DNA of 33,451 bases from Nannocystaceae bacterium (GTDB lineage: Bacteria > Myxococcota_A > Polyangia > Nannocystales > Nannocystaceae), in the NCBI GenBank assembly GCA_019694555.1, contig JAIBBS010000089.1:1-33451 (forward strand), given 5' to 3'. Position numbers and translations under genes: made by a program. The notes below the pieces were generated by a model that saw only the letters and a program-made list of their open reading frames with translations, searched no databases and was not told where the DNA came from. This document shows positions 7,556 through 15,050 of this stretch, piece by piece (the stretch's first letter is position 1; each line of letters opens with the position of its first letter).

Positions 7556-8621
7556 GATGACGCTGCCGGCGGCGCTGCGCGACGCGCTGCACCCCGATGG
7601 CGCGGTGCGGATCGCAGGGCTGCGCAACCTCGCGCCGGCGCTGCTGGCCGCGCTCGATCGGCCCGGCCCCGCGCGCTGCGGCGACGACGAGCACCCCGAC
7701 GTCGCGGCGGTGCGCGAGCGCCTGCTCGCCGCGCTCGAGGATCCCGTGCCCGATGCGCGCGGCTACGCGGCGATGGGCCTGGGCACGCTGGGCCAGCGTG
7801 CGGTGATCGACGCGGTCGCGCCGTGGCTGACGCTCGCGAACGACGACGCCGACGGCACGTGGCTGCGCGAGACCGCGGTCATCGCGTTGTCGTACGTCGG
7901 CGTCGCGCTGGGCACCAGCGACGCCGACGCGCGCGCCCGCGTGCTCGCGCTGCTGCGCGCGGCATGGGGCGCGTCGTGGCCCGAGCTGCGCTTCCAGGCT
8001 GCGCTCGCGCGCATCGAGGTCGACGATCCGCAGGCCGAGGCCGAGCTCGCCGCGGTGCTCGCCGAGCCGCCGGCCGACGACGCACCCGCGCACGAGCAAC
8101 AGCTGCGCGCGCAGATCGTCTTCGCGCTGGGCCACGTCGCGCGGCTGCAGCCGAGCACGCTCGACGTGCTGGTGCGCGCGCTCGATCGCTTGCCGCCGCA
8201 TGATCTGCTCGCGACCGAGCTGGCGATCGTGCTGGCGGCCCACGATCGTCGCGAGGGCCTGCCCGCGCTGCGGGCCGCGCTGCTGCGGCGCTTCGATCGC
8301 GACCGTGCGCTCGAGGCCCTCGCGGCGCTGGGCGCCCCCGACCCCGCCGCGGCCGAGGCGGCGCTGCGGCTGCTGCGGCCGTGGGTCCCGCCGATCACCC
8401 GGGTCCGCGCGGCCTATGCCGTGTGCCGCATCACTGCCCCGGGATCGCCTGCGGCGCGGCGCGGCGCCCGGGCCCTCGCCCTGCACGCCTGGCACCCGCG
8501 CCCGGCCGTGCGCGAGGCCGTGGCCGACGCCCGCGCGGCCCTGGCCCGACTCGAGGGCCAGTCCGGCGCCGCCGGGGACCGGCCCAGCCCGACCGCACCG
8601 CGCGCGCGGCCAGGCCCTTGA
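7542..8621 (+). CDS. HEAT-repeat protein
   Basis: A 359-residue Ala/Leu/Arg-rich protein made of repeated helix pairs. Clear units include 'VRERLLAALEDPVPDARGYAAMGLGTLG', 'WLRETAVIALSYVGVALG', 'ELRFQAALARIEVDDPQAEAELAAVL' and 'AVREAVADARAALARLE', with the Asp/Arg and Pro positions typical of HEAT/PBS-lyase-like repeats. No catalytic motif, signal peptide or membrane segment is seen, so it is likely a cytoplasmic protein-binding scaffold. The ATG at 7542 is preceded by GGAG at 8 bases and overlaps the holB end, implying co-transcription; an in-frame ATG at 7557 directly after the holB stop is an alternative. Its TGA stop lies inside the -35 hexamer of the next promoter. The partner is unknown. 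Confidence 0.8.
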   Translation: MLAPEMTLPAALRDALHPDGAVRIAGLRNLAPALLAALDRPGPARCGDDEHPDVAAVRERLLAALEDPVPDARGYAAMGLGTLGQRAVIDAVAPWLTLANDDADGTWLRETAVIALSYVGVALGTSDADARARVLALLRAAWGASWPELRFQAALARIEVDDPQAEAELAAVLAEPPADDAPAHEQQLRAQIVFALGHVARLQPSTLDVLVRALDRLPPHDLLATELAIVLAAHDRREGLPALRAALLRRFDRDRALEALAALGAPDPAAAEAALRLLRPWVPPITRVRAAYAVCRITAPGSPAARRGARALALHAWHPRPAVREAVADARAALARLEGQSGAAGDRPSPTAPRARPGP

Positions 8622-8647
8622 CGGCGGCCGGGCCCCTCCCCGATAGT
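8618..8647 (+). promoter_or_regulatory. Predicted promoter of rplC
   Basis: TTGACG (8618-8623) and GATAGT (8642-8647) are spaced by 18 bases; an overlapping TAGTCT (8644-8649) is an alternative -10. The start codon of rplC follows about 30 bases after the expected transcription start. The TGA in the -35 hexamer is the stop codon of the HEAT-repeat gene. Prediction is by consensus match only. Confidence 0.45.
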
Positions 8648-8683
8648 CTGCCGCCCCGCCACCCTTGGCGGGCACGGATCGTC

Positions 8684-9352
8684 ATGAAGCTCCAACCTGG
8701 CATGCTCGCGAAGAAACTCGGGATGACGCAGATCTTCCTCGAGGATGGCACGCGCGTTCCGGTGACCGTGCTCTCGGTGCGCGGCAACACCGTCGTCGCG
8801 CACCGCACGATGGAGCGCGACGGTTACACCGCGCTGCAGATCGGCTTCGACGAGCAGAAGCCCCATCGCATGACCAAGGCCGACCTCGGTCGTTTCAAGC
8901 AGGCCAACGTCGCGCCGCGTCGCTTCGTCCGCGAGTTCCGCGTCGACGCCGAGGTGCTCGCGAAGCATCCCGTCGGCAGCGAGCTCGCGCCGGCGTTCGC
9001 CGAGGGCCAGTTCGTCGACGTCATCGGCATGACCAAGGGCAAGGGCTTCCAGGGCGGCATGCGTCGCCACAAGCTCGGCGGCAAGCCCAACACCCACGGT
9101 ACCCACGAGTACTTCCGCCACGGCGGCTCGATCGGCTGCCGCCTCACGCCCGGCAAGGTCCACCCCGGCAAGCGCATGCCCGGCCACCTCGGTGCGGTGC
9201 GTCAGACCGCGCAGAACCTCCGCGTCGCGAAGGTGCTCGCGGATCAGGGCGTGCTGCTGGTGCGCGGCCCGGTGCCCGGCGCCGCGAACGAGTACGTGAC
9301 CGTGCAGTTCGCCCGCAAGGTCTCCGCGCGCCAGGCCCACGGCAGCACCTGA
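8684..9352 (+). CDS. rplC: Ribosomal protein L3 (uL3)
   Basis: A 222-residue protein with the full uL3 signature: 'MLAKKLGMTQIFLEDGTRVPVTVL' at the N-terminus, 'VDVIGMTKGKGFQGGMRRH' (the conserved loop reaching the peptidyl-transferase centre), 'HGTHEYFRHGGSIGC' and 'RMPGHLGAVRQTAQNLRV'. L3 binds 23S rRNA early in 50S assembly; its conserved Gln (in KGFQG) is the PrmB methylation site in other bacteria. The start at 8684 was chosen; MLAKK at 8702 is a possible internal start. Normally rplC lies in the S10 operon between rpsJ and rplD; here it stands alone between a HEAT-repeat gene and rlmE with its own promoter. The sequence shows no decay, so it is likely functional. Confidence 0.95.
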   Translation: MKLQPGMLAKKLGMTQIFLEDGTRVPVTVLSVRGNTVVAHRTMERDGYTALQIGFDEQKPHRMTKADLGRFKQANVAPRRFVREFRVDAEVLAKHPVGSELAPAFAEGQFVDVIGMTKGKGFQGGMRRHKLGGKPNTHGTHEYFRHGGSIGCRLTPGKVHPGKRMPGHLGAVRQTAQNLRVAKVLADQGVLLVRGPVPGAANEYVTVQFARKVSARQAHGST

Positions 9353-9358
9353 TCGAAC

Positions 9359-9377
9359 CGCGGCGGCGAACGCCGCG
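9359..9377 (+). other. Small hairpin between rplC and rlmE
   Basis: CGCGGCG (9359-9365) pairs with CGCCGCG (9371-9377) around a GCGAA loop, starting 6 bases after the rplC stop codon and ending 20 bases before the rlmE start. There is no T-tract, so it is more likely an RNA-processing or attenuating stem that lowers rlmE expression relative to rplC than a full terminator. Confidence 0.4.
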
Positions 9378-9397
9378 CGTGTCGAAGGAATTCCGTC

Positions 9398-10012
9398 ATG
9401 ACCCGCCGCAAGCTCGACGATCGCGCGGCGCGGCATGACGGTGCGTATCGCCGCGCCAAGGCCGAGGGCTTCGCCGCGCGAGCGGTGTTCAAGCTCGACG
9501 AGATCGATCGTCGCTTCCGCCTGCTCACGCGCGGCCGTCGCGTGCTCGACCTGGGCTGCTGGCCCGGCTCGTGGATGCAGCTGGCGGCCGAGCGCGTCGG
9601 CGACGAGGGCCTGGTGGTCGGCTTCGATCTGCGCCCGTGCGAGATCGGCCTGCCGTCGTGGGTGCACCCGCGCGTCGGCGACGTGACCGAGCTCGACGCC
9701 GCGGCGCTGGTCGCCGAGTTCGGGCGCTTCGACGTCGTGATCAGCGACATGGCTCCGCACACCACCGGCGATCGCGTCAGCGATCAGTACCGCAGCGAGA
9801 GCCTGTGCCGCGCCGCGCTGCAGCTGGCGACGCAGGTGCTGCGCAGCGGCGGTCACTTCGCGGCCAAGGTGTTCCAGGGCGGCGGCTTCCCGGCGCTGCT
9901 GACCGAGACCCGCGCCGCGTTCGCGGAGGTCAAGGCCGTGCACGCCGAGGCCACGCGCAGCGGCAGCCGCGAGCAGTACATCGTCGGCCGCGGGCTGCGA
10001 CGGCAGGCCTGA
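9398..10012 (+). CDS. rlmE: 23S rRNA (uridine-2'-O-)-methyltransferase RlmE (FtsJ/RrmJ)
   Basis: A 204-residue Rossmann-fold methyltransferase of normal length. The SAM-binding motif is 'VLDLGCWPGSWMQLA' (49-63), followed by 'VISDMAPHTTG'. The K-D-K-E catalytic set of 2'-O-methyltransferases is present with the same spacing as in E. coli RlmE: Lys32 (VFKLDEID), Asp117 (ISDMAP), Lys157 (AAKVFQGG) and Glu192 (SREQYIVG). RlmE methylates the 2'-O of U2552 in the A-loop of 23S rRNA late in 50S assembly. The ATG is preceded by AAGGA at eight bases, one of the better ribosome-binding sites here. It lies 45 bases after rplC, so both may be read together as a 50S assembly pair. An FtsH gene, often next to rlmE, is absent. 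Confidence 0.93.
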   Translation: MTRRKLDDRAARHDGAYRRAKAEGFAARAVFKLDEIDRRFRLLTRGRRVLDLGCWPGSWMQLAAERVGDEGLVVGFDLRPCEIGLPSWVHPRVGDVTELDAAALVAEFGRFDVVISDMAPHTTGDRVSDQYRSESLCRAALQLATQVLRSGGHFAAKVFQGGGFPALLTETRAAFAEVKAVHAEATRSGSREQYIVGRGLRRQA

Positions 10013-10022
10013 CGCGCGGCGA

Positions 10023-12944
10023 TCAGCCGGGCACCAGCGCGGCCTGCCAGCGCGCGATGGTCTCGCGCAGCGCGTCGGTCCGCGGATCCTGCCCCCCGAG
10101 GCGATCGAGGGCCTCGCGCGCGAGCTGCTGCGCGCGCGCGCGGGTGATCGGATCGGGCTCGAGCAGACGCGCGAGCTCGAAGCGCACGCGTGCGCGCGCG
10201 ATGCCATCGACCGAGGCGACGTCGCAGCAGGCCAGCGCGCGCTCGAGCGCCGCGATCGCGGCCGCGGGCTGACCGCGGCGCTGCTGCACCTGCGCCAGCA
10301 CCGACAGCGCGCGCGCGAGCACGGCCGGCTGCGGGTGACCGCCGCCGTCCTGCCGCGCGATCGCAGCCTGGGCCCGCACCGCGGCCTCGTCGAGCCGGTC
10401 GAGATCCGCCAGCGCGGCCGCGGCGACGACATCGAGCGCCGCGGTGCGCCCGTCGCTGCTGCGCAGCCGCGCGAGCTCGGCCTCGCCGGCGTGGACGTGC
10501 TCGAGTGCGGTCGCCGGCTCACCGCGCAGCTGCGCGGCGTAGGCCAGCGCGATCGCGACGTCGAGCTCGAGATCGTGGGCGTCGGCGTGCGCAGCCGCGA
10601 TGGCGTCGGCGCGCTCGAGCATGCGCGCGCCGTCGTCGGCGCGGCCGAGCTCGGCCAGCGCGACGCCGGCGTCGAGCAGCGGTCGCACCAGCTCGGGTGC
10701 GTCGCGGCCGTGGGCCAGCTCGGCCGAGCCGACCGCACGCTCGAGGTCGTCGAGCGCCGCCGCGACGTCGCCGCGGCGCATCGCGACTGCGCCCAGCCGC
10801 GCCAGCACCATCGCGGTGCGCGGATGATCGAAGCCGAAGGCGTACTCGTCGATCTGCAGCGCGCGCTGCAGCAGCGCCTGCGCGCGCGCCAGCTCGCCGC
10901 CTGTGGCCAACACGTCGGCGAGCTCGACCGCCGCGTCGGCGACCCGCGCGTCCTCGCTGCCGTGGGTGCGCTCGAGCACCGCGAGCACGCGCTCGAGCTG
11001 CTCGCGCGCGCCGGCGTCGTCACCGGCCGCGCGCAGCATCCGCGCGCGACGCTGCGACAGCTCGATCTCCAGCTCGTCGTCGCTGCCGGTGCGCGAGAGC
11101 AGCGCCTGCGCCAGCTCGGCCCAGCCCTCGGTCTCGTCGTGCCGCGCGGCATCGTCGGCGACCAGGCTCACCAGATCGACCGCGGCGCGGGCGGCCGCGC
11201 GATCGGAGCGGCCGCGCAGCGCGGTGGTGATCGCGGTCCGCAGGTGGCGCTCGGCCGCGGTCGCGTCGCCGCGCGCGGCCTCGCAGCGCGCCAGCTCGTG
11301 CAGCGCCTCGGCGTGCAGCGGGTCGTAGCCGAGCTCGGCGGTGCGCGCGACCAGATCGCGTGCGGGTCCGATCGCGGCCTCCGACAGGCCCGCGCGCTGC
11401 AGCGCGGCCACCCGCGCGAGCTCGGGCCGCAGCTCGTCGAGCGCGGCTGCGACCTTGGGATCCTCGGGCGGCGGCACCGGATCGAGCAGCGCGTCGAGCT
11501 GGCCGCACGCGCGCAGCCGCGGCAGGTTCTGCACCGCCGCGAGCGCGCGCTCGACGACCTCCGCGTCGGCCTGGCTGAACACGTCGAGCAGCGCATCGAA
11601 CTCGTCGAGTCGCCGCGCCAGGCACAGCATGCGCGCGTCGAGCAGGGTCTCGGACTGCTCGCCGCGCACGTGGGTCGCCTCGCACGCGTCGAGGTACGCT
11701 GCGGTCCATGCATCGGCGTAGCGCGTGAGCTCGCCCTGCACGATCGGCCACTGTTCGCGCGCATAGCTCAGGCCGGTGGCGCCGAAGCGCTCCTGCACCG
11801 CGCGCTCGCGTGCGGGGTTCCACACCCGGCGCACGTGCTCGTGCGCCGCGGCGCACGGTGCCGGCTCGCGGTCGAGCACGAAGCCGGCGTAGACCCCGGT
11901 GATCGCGGTCGCGCCGAGTCCGGCCGCGACCGCCCACCAGCGCGGTCGCCACGCGCGATCGCGGGTGAGCTCCTGCAGCAGCGCGTGCATGCTGGGATAG
12001 CGCGCGCGCGGATCGGTCGCGAGCGCGCGCAGCAGCACGCGCGACAGCCACCCCGGTGCGACCGCACCGCTGGGCGGCTCGCGCAGGTTGCCGGCGGTGA
12101 CGTTGTAGGCCAGCGATGCGACGTCCTCGCCGGGAAACGGCCGCTGGCGATGGATCGCCTCCCACAGCACCACCGCGAACGCGAACTGGTCCGCGCGCGC
12201 GTCGGCACCTTGGCCCAGGTGCTGCTCCGGGGCCATGTACGCGGGCGTGCCCATGATCGCACCGACCGCGGTGACGGTCGCGGCCAGCTTGGCGCGGCTG
12301 CCCTCGGCGCGTGCGAAGCTGCCGCTGGGTCCGCCGTCGGAGCCGAGCGCGTCGAGCTCGACGCTGCCGCTGCGCGCGTCGTCGACGTTGGCCGCGCGCG
12401 CGAGCCCGAAGTCGGTCACGACCACGCGACCGTCGCTGGCGATCATGACGTTGTCGGGCTTGAAGTCGCGGTGGACCAGGCCTGCGTCGTGGGCCGCCGC
12501 GAGCCCACGGCCGGCCTGGACCAGCACGTCGAGCGCCGCGCGCCAGGTCGCGCCCTCGGCCAGCCACGCGGCCAGGCTCTTGCCGTCGATGAACTCCATC
12601 GCGACGAAGACCTGATCCTCGAAGGTGCCGACGTCGTGCACCACGATGACGTTGCGATGGGACAGCCGCGCCATCGCCTGGGCCTCGCGCACCAGCCGGA
12701 TGCGGCGAGCCTCGGCGCGCTCGCCCGAGCCCTGGTGCAGCAGCTTGAGCGCGAGCTTGCGATCGAGCTCGGGGTCGTACGCGGCATAGACCACGCCCAT
12801 GCCGCCCTCACCCACGCGATCGATCACGACGTAGCGGCCGATGGTCTGCCCGCGCCCGAACGCGCGACCGCGCTCGGCATCGCTGCGGCCCGCGTCCTGC
12901 GACACCAGCGTGATGCTGGCGGGCTCGTCCTCGCGCTCCGGCAC
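10023..12944 (-). CDS. Membrane Ser/Thr protein kinase with TPR-like extracytoplasmic region
   Basis: A 973-residue PknB-type kinase. The kinase domain (about 36-330) has the Gly loop GEGGMGVV (45-52), Lys67, Glu87 in helix C, HRDFKPDN (158-165, Asp160), DFG (178-180) and APE (238-240), so it should be active. A single membrane helix spans about 336-357. The remaining 600 residues are alpha-helical repeats of TPR type (for example 'AYGYD...HPRTAMVLARLGAVAMRRGDVAAALDDLERAV'). This architecture is abundant in myxobacteria, where such kinases form signalling cascades. The activation segment from DFG to APE is 63 residues, about 35 longer than usual, with a Ser/Gly/Asp-rich insert. The GTG start is fixed by an in-frame TAG four codons upstream and AGGA at seven bases. 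The gene is convergent with rlmE (10 bases apart). Confidence 0.92.
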   Translation of the reverse strand: MPEREDEPASITLVSQDAGRSDAERGRAFGRGQTIGRYVVIDRVGEGGMGVVYAAYDPELDRKLALKLLHQGSGERAEARRIRLVREAQAMARLSHRNVIVVHDVGTFEDQVFVAMEFIDGKSLAAWLAEGATWRAALDVLVQAGRGLAAAHDAGLVHRDFKPDNVMIASDGRVVVTDFGLARAANVDDARSGSVELDALGSDGGPSGSFARAEGSRAKLAATVTAVGAIMGTPAYMAPEQHLGQGADARADQFAFAVVLWEAIHRQRPFPGEDVASLAYNVTAGNLREPPSGAVAPGWLSRVLLRALATDPRARYPSMHALLQELTRDRAWRPRWWAVAAGLGATAITGVYAGFVLDREPAPCAAAHEHVRRVWNPARERAVQERFGATGLSYAREQWPIVQGELTRYADAWTAAYLDACEATHVRGEQSETLLDARMLCLARRLDEFDALLDVFSQADAEVVERALAAVQNLPRLRACGQLDALLDPVPPPEDPKVAAALDELRPELARVAALQRAGLSEAAIGPARDLVARTAELGYDPLHAEALHELARCEAARGDATAAERHLRTAITTALRGRSDRAAARAAVDLVSLVADDAARHDETEGWAELAQALLSRTGSDDELEIELSQRRARMLRAAGDDAGAREQLERVLAVLERTHGSEDARVADAAVELADVLATGGELARAQALLQRALQIDEYAFGFDHPRTAMVLARLGAVAMRRGDVAAALDDLERAVGSAELAHGRDAPELVRPLLDAGVALAELGRADDGARMLERADAIAAAHADAHDLELDVAIALAYAAQLRGEPATALEHVHAGEAELARLRSSDGRTAALDVVAAAALADLDRLDEAAVRAQAAIARQDGGGHPQPAVLARALSVLAQVQQRRGQPAAAIAALERALACCDVASVDGIARARVRFELARLLEPDPITRARAQQLAREALDRLGGQDPRTDALRETIARWQAALVPG

Positions 12945-12967
12945 GGCTCCATCCTAACGGCTCACGA

Positions 12968-12985
12968 GCGGGCTTTTCTGCCCGC
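12968..12985. other. Perfect 6-bp hairpin in divergent promoter region
   Basis: GCGGGC (12968-12973) and GCCCGC (12980-12985) flank a TTTTCT loop, between the divergent starts of the kinase gene (12944) and the 87-residue gene (13009). It could be a short operator or a leader stem in either mRNA. Nothing else is evident in this 64-base region. Confidence 0.3.
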
Positions 12986-13008
12986 GCCGGGTGTGCGAAG
13001 AACCCCGC

Positions 13009-13272
13009 ATGGACGAGTCAGCTCGCGTCGACACCAGCTTGGGTCTGGTCGCGGTCGACACCGCGTCGTTGCACACGCTGCTGCGAGGCGTGCATCGCCA
13101 GACGTTGGCGTGCCCGCTGACGCCCGCGGGCCTCGCGGGCCACGGCCTGCAGGATCAGAGCGGTCCGATCCTCGCGCTGCTGCGGGGTCTGCCGGCGGCC
13201 GCCGTGCACGCGACCGTGGTCGCGGTGATCGCCGAGCGCCGCGCCGCGCAGGCGCGGGCCGACGCCGGTTGA
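13009..13272 (+). CDS. Small protein of unknown function upstream of imuA-like gene
   Basis: An 87-residue protein. Its central part 'LHTLLRGVHRQTLACPLTPAGLAGHGLQ' followed by 'ILALLRGLPAAAVHATVVAVIAERRAA' is a helix-loop-helix pattern with a conserved-looking Cys-Pro-Leu-Thr turn; I believe similar small proteins occur in other myxobacteria but cannot confirm this here. No signal peptide or membrane helix is seen. The ATG at 13009 was chosen; GTG codons upstream (12991) are open but would push into the kinase promoter. The stop TGA (13270-13272) lies within the TTGACA -35 hexamer of the next gene, so the small gene ends exactly where the imuA promoter begins. Function is unknown. Confidence 0.6.
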   Translation: MDESARVDTSLGLVAVDTASLHTLLRGVHRQTLACPLTPAGLAGHGLQDQSGPILALLRGLPAAAVHATVVAVIAERRAAQARADAG

Positions 13273-13297
13273 CACTGCTCATGCGTTCAGATACGGT
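13269..13297 (+). promoter_or_regulatory. Predicted imuA promoter with LexA-like box
   Basis: A perfect -35 TTGACA (13269-13274), a 17-base spacer and a weak -10 TACGGT (13292-13297). The spacer is filled by CTGCTCATGCGTTCAG (13275-13290), which matches 15 of 17 positions of the Myxococcus xanthus LexA motif as I recall it (CTRHAMRYBYGTTCAGS). A repressor bound here would block both promoter elements. The start codon at 13305 is seven bases after the -10, so the transcript is probably leaderless. Confidence 0.7.
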
Positions 13298-13304
13298 GCC
13301 GTCC

Positions 13305-13985
13305 ATGCCGGCTGCGCTGCGTCTGCTCGATCCCGTGCTCGATCCCGTGCGCGACCGCCTCTGCGCGCGTCTGCTGCCGGGGCGACTGGTCGAGCTGTCC
13401 GGACCGACCGAGGGCGGCGGTGGCACCGCGCGCACGAGCACGGCGCTCGCGGTGCTGCGGCACGCACAGGCCAACGGCGAGACCACCGCGTGGATCCAGC
13501 CGCGCGACGGCACGCTGTTCGCCCCGGATCTGCAGGAGGCGGGCCTCGATCTCGAGGCGCTCGTGGTCGTGCACGTCGGTACCACGCCGCTGCTGCACGG
13601 GCTGTGCAAGGCCGCGGAGCTGCTGCTGCGCTCGGGTGCGCTGGGCCTGGTCGTGGTCGATCTCACCGCCATCGCAGAGCTCGGCGGCGAGACGCGCAGT
13701 ACTGCGACCACGGCGCTGGCGGCGTGGCTGGGGCGCATGCAGGGCCTCGCGCGTCAGCACGACAGCCGCGTGTTGCTGCTGACGGAGAAGCCCACCCACG
13801 CCGACTCGCTGGGCACGCTCGTGAGCGTGCGCATCGAGTCGCGTCGGCACCGCGAGCCGCACACGCCGTCAGGACGCGCGCCGGGTGACTTCGTCGTCGA
13901 GCACCAGGTGATCAAGAACAAATCCGGCGCCCCCTTCGACGTCGTGTTCGATCGCTACCGCAGCCCCGACGGCCTCGGGCACTAG
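13305..13985 (+). CDS. imuA: RecA-like protein, probable ImuA (SOS mutagenesis accessory factor)
   Basis: A 226-residue RecA-fold protein lacking the RecA N- and C-terminal domains. 'LVELSGPTEGGGGTA' (28-42) aligns with RecA 'EIYGPESSGKTT', but the P-loop Lys is replaced by Gly, so ATP binding is doubtful. 'ALGLVVVDLTAI' resembles the Walker B strand, and the C-terminal 'VEHQVIKNKSGAPFDVVFDRY' matches the RecA 'VVKNKVAPPF' strand. ImuA works with ImuB and DnaE2 in damage-induced mutagenesis; in M. xanthus ImuA has been reported to restrain RecA. Assignment rests on fold pattern, the LexA-like box and the presence of imuB and dnaE2 in the same window; a generic inactive RecA paralogue is the alternative. 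The ATG at 13305 was preferred over 13281, which lies inside the LexA box upstream of the predicted transcript. Confidence 0.7.
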   Translation: MPAALRLLDPVLDPVRDRLCARLLPGRLVELSGPTEGGGGTARTSTALAVLRHAQANGETTAWIQPRDGTLFAPDLQEAGLDLEALVVVHVGTTPLLHGLCKAAELLLRSGALGLVVVDLTAIAELGGETRSTATTALAAWLGRMQGLARQHDSRVLLLTEKPTHADSLGTLVSVRIESRRHREPHTPSGRAPGDFVVEHQVIKNKSGAPFDVVFDRYRSPDGLGH

Positions 13986-14045
13986 CAGCCCATGGTCGCG
14001 GCGCCGCCGGCCCCGGTAGTAGACTGCCGCGCGGGGGGCGAGACG

Positions 14046-14993
14046 ATGACACGACGCCGACGCGTGAGGACGCAGAGGTGGCCGCGAGCGCACGGGACGA
14101 TGCTGGCGGCGACGCTGGCGTGCGCATGCCAGGACAACCGCGACGAGCCGGCGACGGCGACGACGCTGACCACCGCCAGCGGCGACGACGATGGTGACAC
14201 CACTGCGACCGCGAGCACCGGCATGCTCGCGGTGCCCGACATCGGCGGTGGCGCGACCGCGACCGAGGGCGACGTCGACGGCACCGACGACTGCGCGCAG
14301 GACATCGACATCGTGTTCGTGATGGACGTGTCGACCTCGATGGGGCCGGTGCTGTCCAAGCTCGGCGACGAGATCCTCGTGGTCGACGAGGCCATCGCGG
14401 CGCTGGGCCTGCCCAACCCGCCGCACTACGGCCTGGTCGTGTTCGTCGACGACGCGGTCATCCTCGGCAGCGGCGGGCCCTACCCCGATGTCGCGTCGCT
14501 GCAGCAGGACTTCGTCGAGTGGGCCGGGTTCACCTCGAGCAACCAGCAGGTCGGTGGCGGCAACCTCAACACCACCTGGCCCGAGAACAGCCTCGACGCG
14601 CTGTTCCTGGGCGCGGCGGCGTTCCAGTGGCGGCCCGCGGGTGACGCGACGCTGCGCATGATCATCCACACCACCGACGACACCTTCTGGGACGGGCCCA
14701 CCACCGGCAACGGCGTCGCGATCGCGCACGGCTACGACGAGGTCGTGACCGCGCTGCAGGATCGGAGCATCCGCACGTTCTCGTTCGCGGCGCAGATCGG
14801 CGGCGAGTGCGAGTGCGAAGACGTCACGCCGGGCTGGTCCACGCCCTATCAAGGCAAGACGCCGCTGCCCGAGGCGACCGACGGCGCGGTGTTCGACATC
14901 GACCTGGTGTTCGCGGGACAGCTGTCGCTGTCCGCTGCCATCGCGGGTGCGATCGACGACACGATGTGCCAGCCGTACACGCCGGTCGGCTGA
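14046..14993 (+). CDS. Exported von Willebrand factor A-domain protein, likely lipoprotein
   Basis: A 315-residue protein. The N-terminus is basic, then hydrophobic, ending 'LAATLACACQDN' (Cys26/28), a plausible but imperfect lipobox. A Thr/Asp/Gly-rich linker (to about 80) leads to a vWA domain starting 'DIDIVFVMDVSTSMGP', with the MIDAS motif Asp94-x-Ser96-x-Ser98 and later 'IIHTTDD' for the metal site. vWA domains bind a divalent metal and a protein partner. Cys-rich 'GGECECEDV' and a terminal 'DTMCQPY' suggest disulfides, consistent with export. The ATG at 14046 is preceded by GGGGGGCGAGACG, and TAGACT (14020-14025) may be its -10 element. The protein resembles surface vWA lipoproteins common in Nannocystis-type genomes; its ligand is unknown. 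Confidence 0.78.
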   Translation: MTRRRRVRTQRWPRAHGTMLAATLACACQDNRDEPATATTLTTASGDDDGDTTATASTGMLAVPDIGGGATATEGDVDGTDDCAQDIDIVFVMDVSTSMGPVLSKLGDEILVVDEAIAALGLPNPPHYGLVVFVDDAVILGSGGPYPDVASLQQDFVEWAGFTSSNQQVGGGNLNTTWPENSLDALFLGAAAFQWRPAGDATLRMIIHTTDDTFWDGPTTGNGVAIAHGYDEVVTALQDRSIRTFSFAAQIGGECECEDVTPGWSTPYQGKTPLPEATDGAVFDIDLVFAGQLSLSAAIAGAIDDTMCQPYTPVG

Positions 14994-15050
14994 CGCGCGG
15001 GCGGTTCACGCTTGCCCTGGCCCAGCCGGCCGCGCATGCTCTCGCCACCC

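Noticed and set aside
11575..11591. CTGAACACGTCGAGCAG, a possible further LexA-like box
   Set aside because: The second half-site is one base too far, and it lies inside the kinase coding sequence.
13281..13283. Upstream ATG as start of the imuA-like gene
   Set aside because: It lies inside the LexA-like box and upstream of the predicted transcription start; the ATG at 13305 fits the promoter and the protein.
10335..13285. Long plus-strand open frame opposite the kinase, continuing in frame into the imuA-like gene
   Set aside because: The part opposite the kinase is an antisense shadow; only the part from 13305 has RecA-like content and it has its own promoter.
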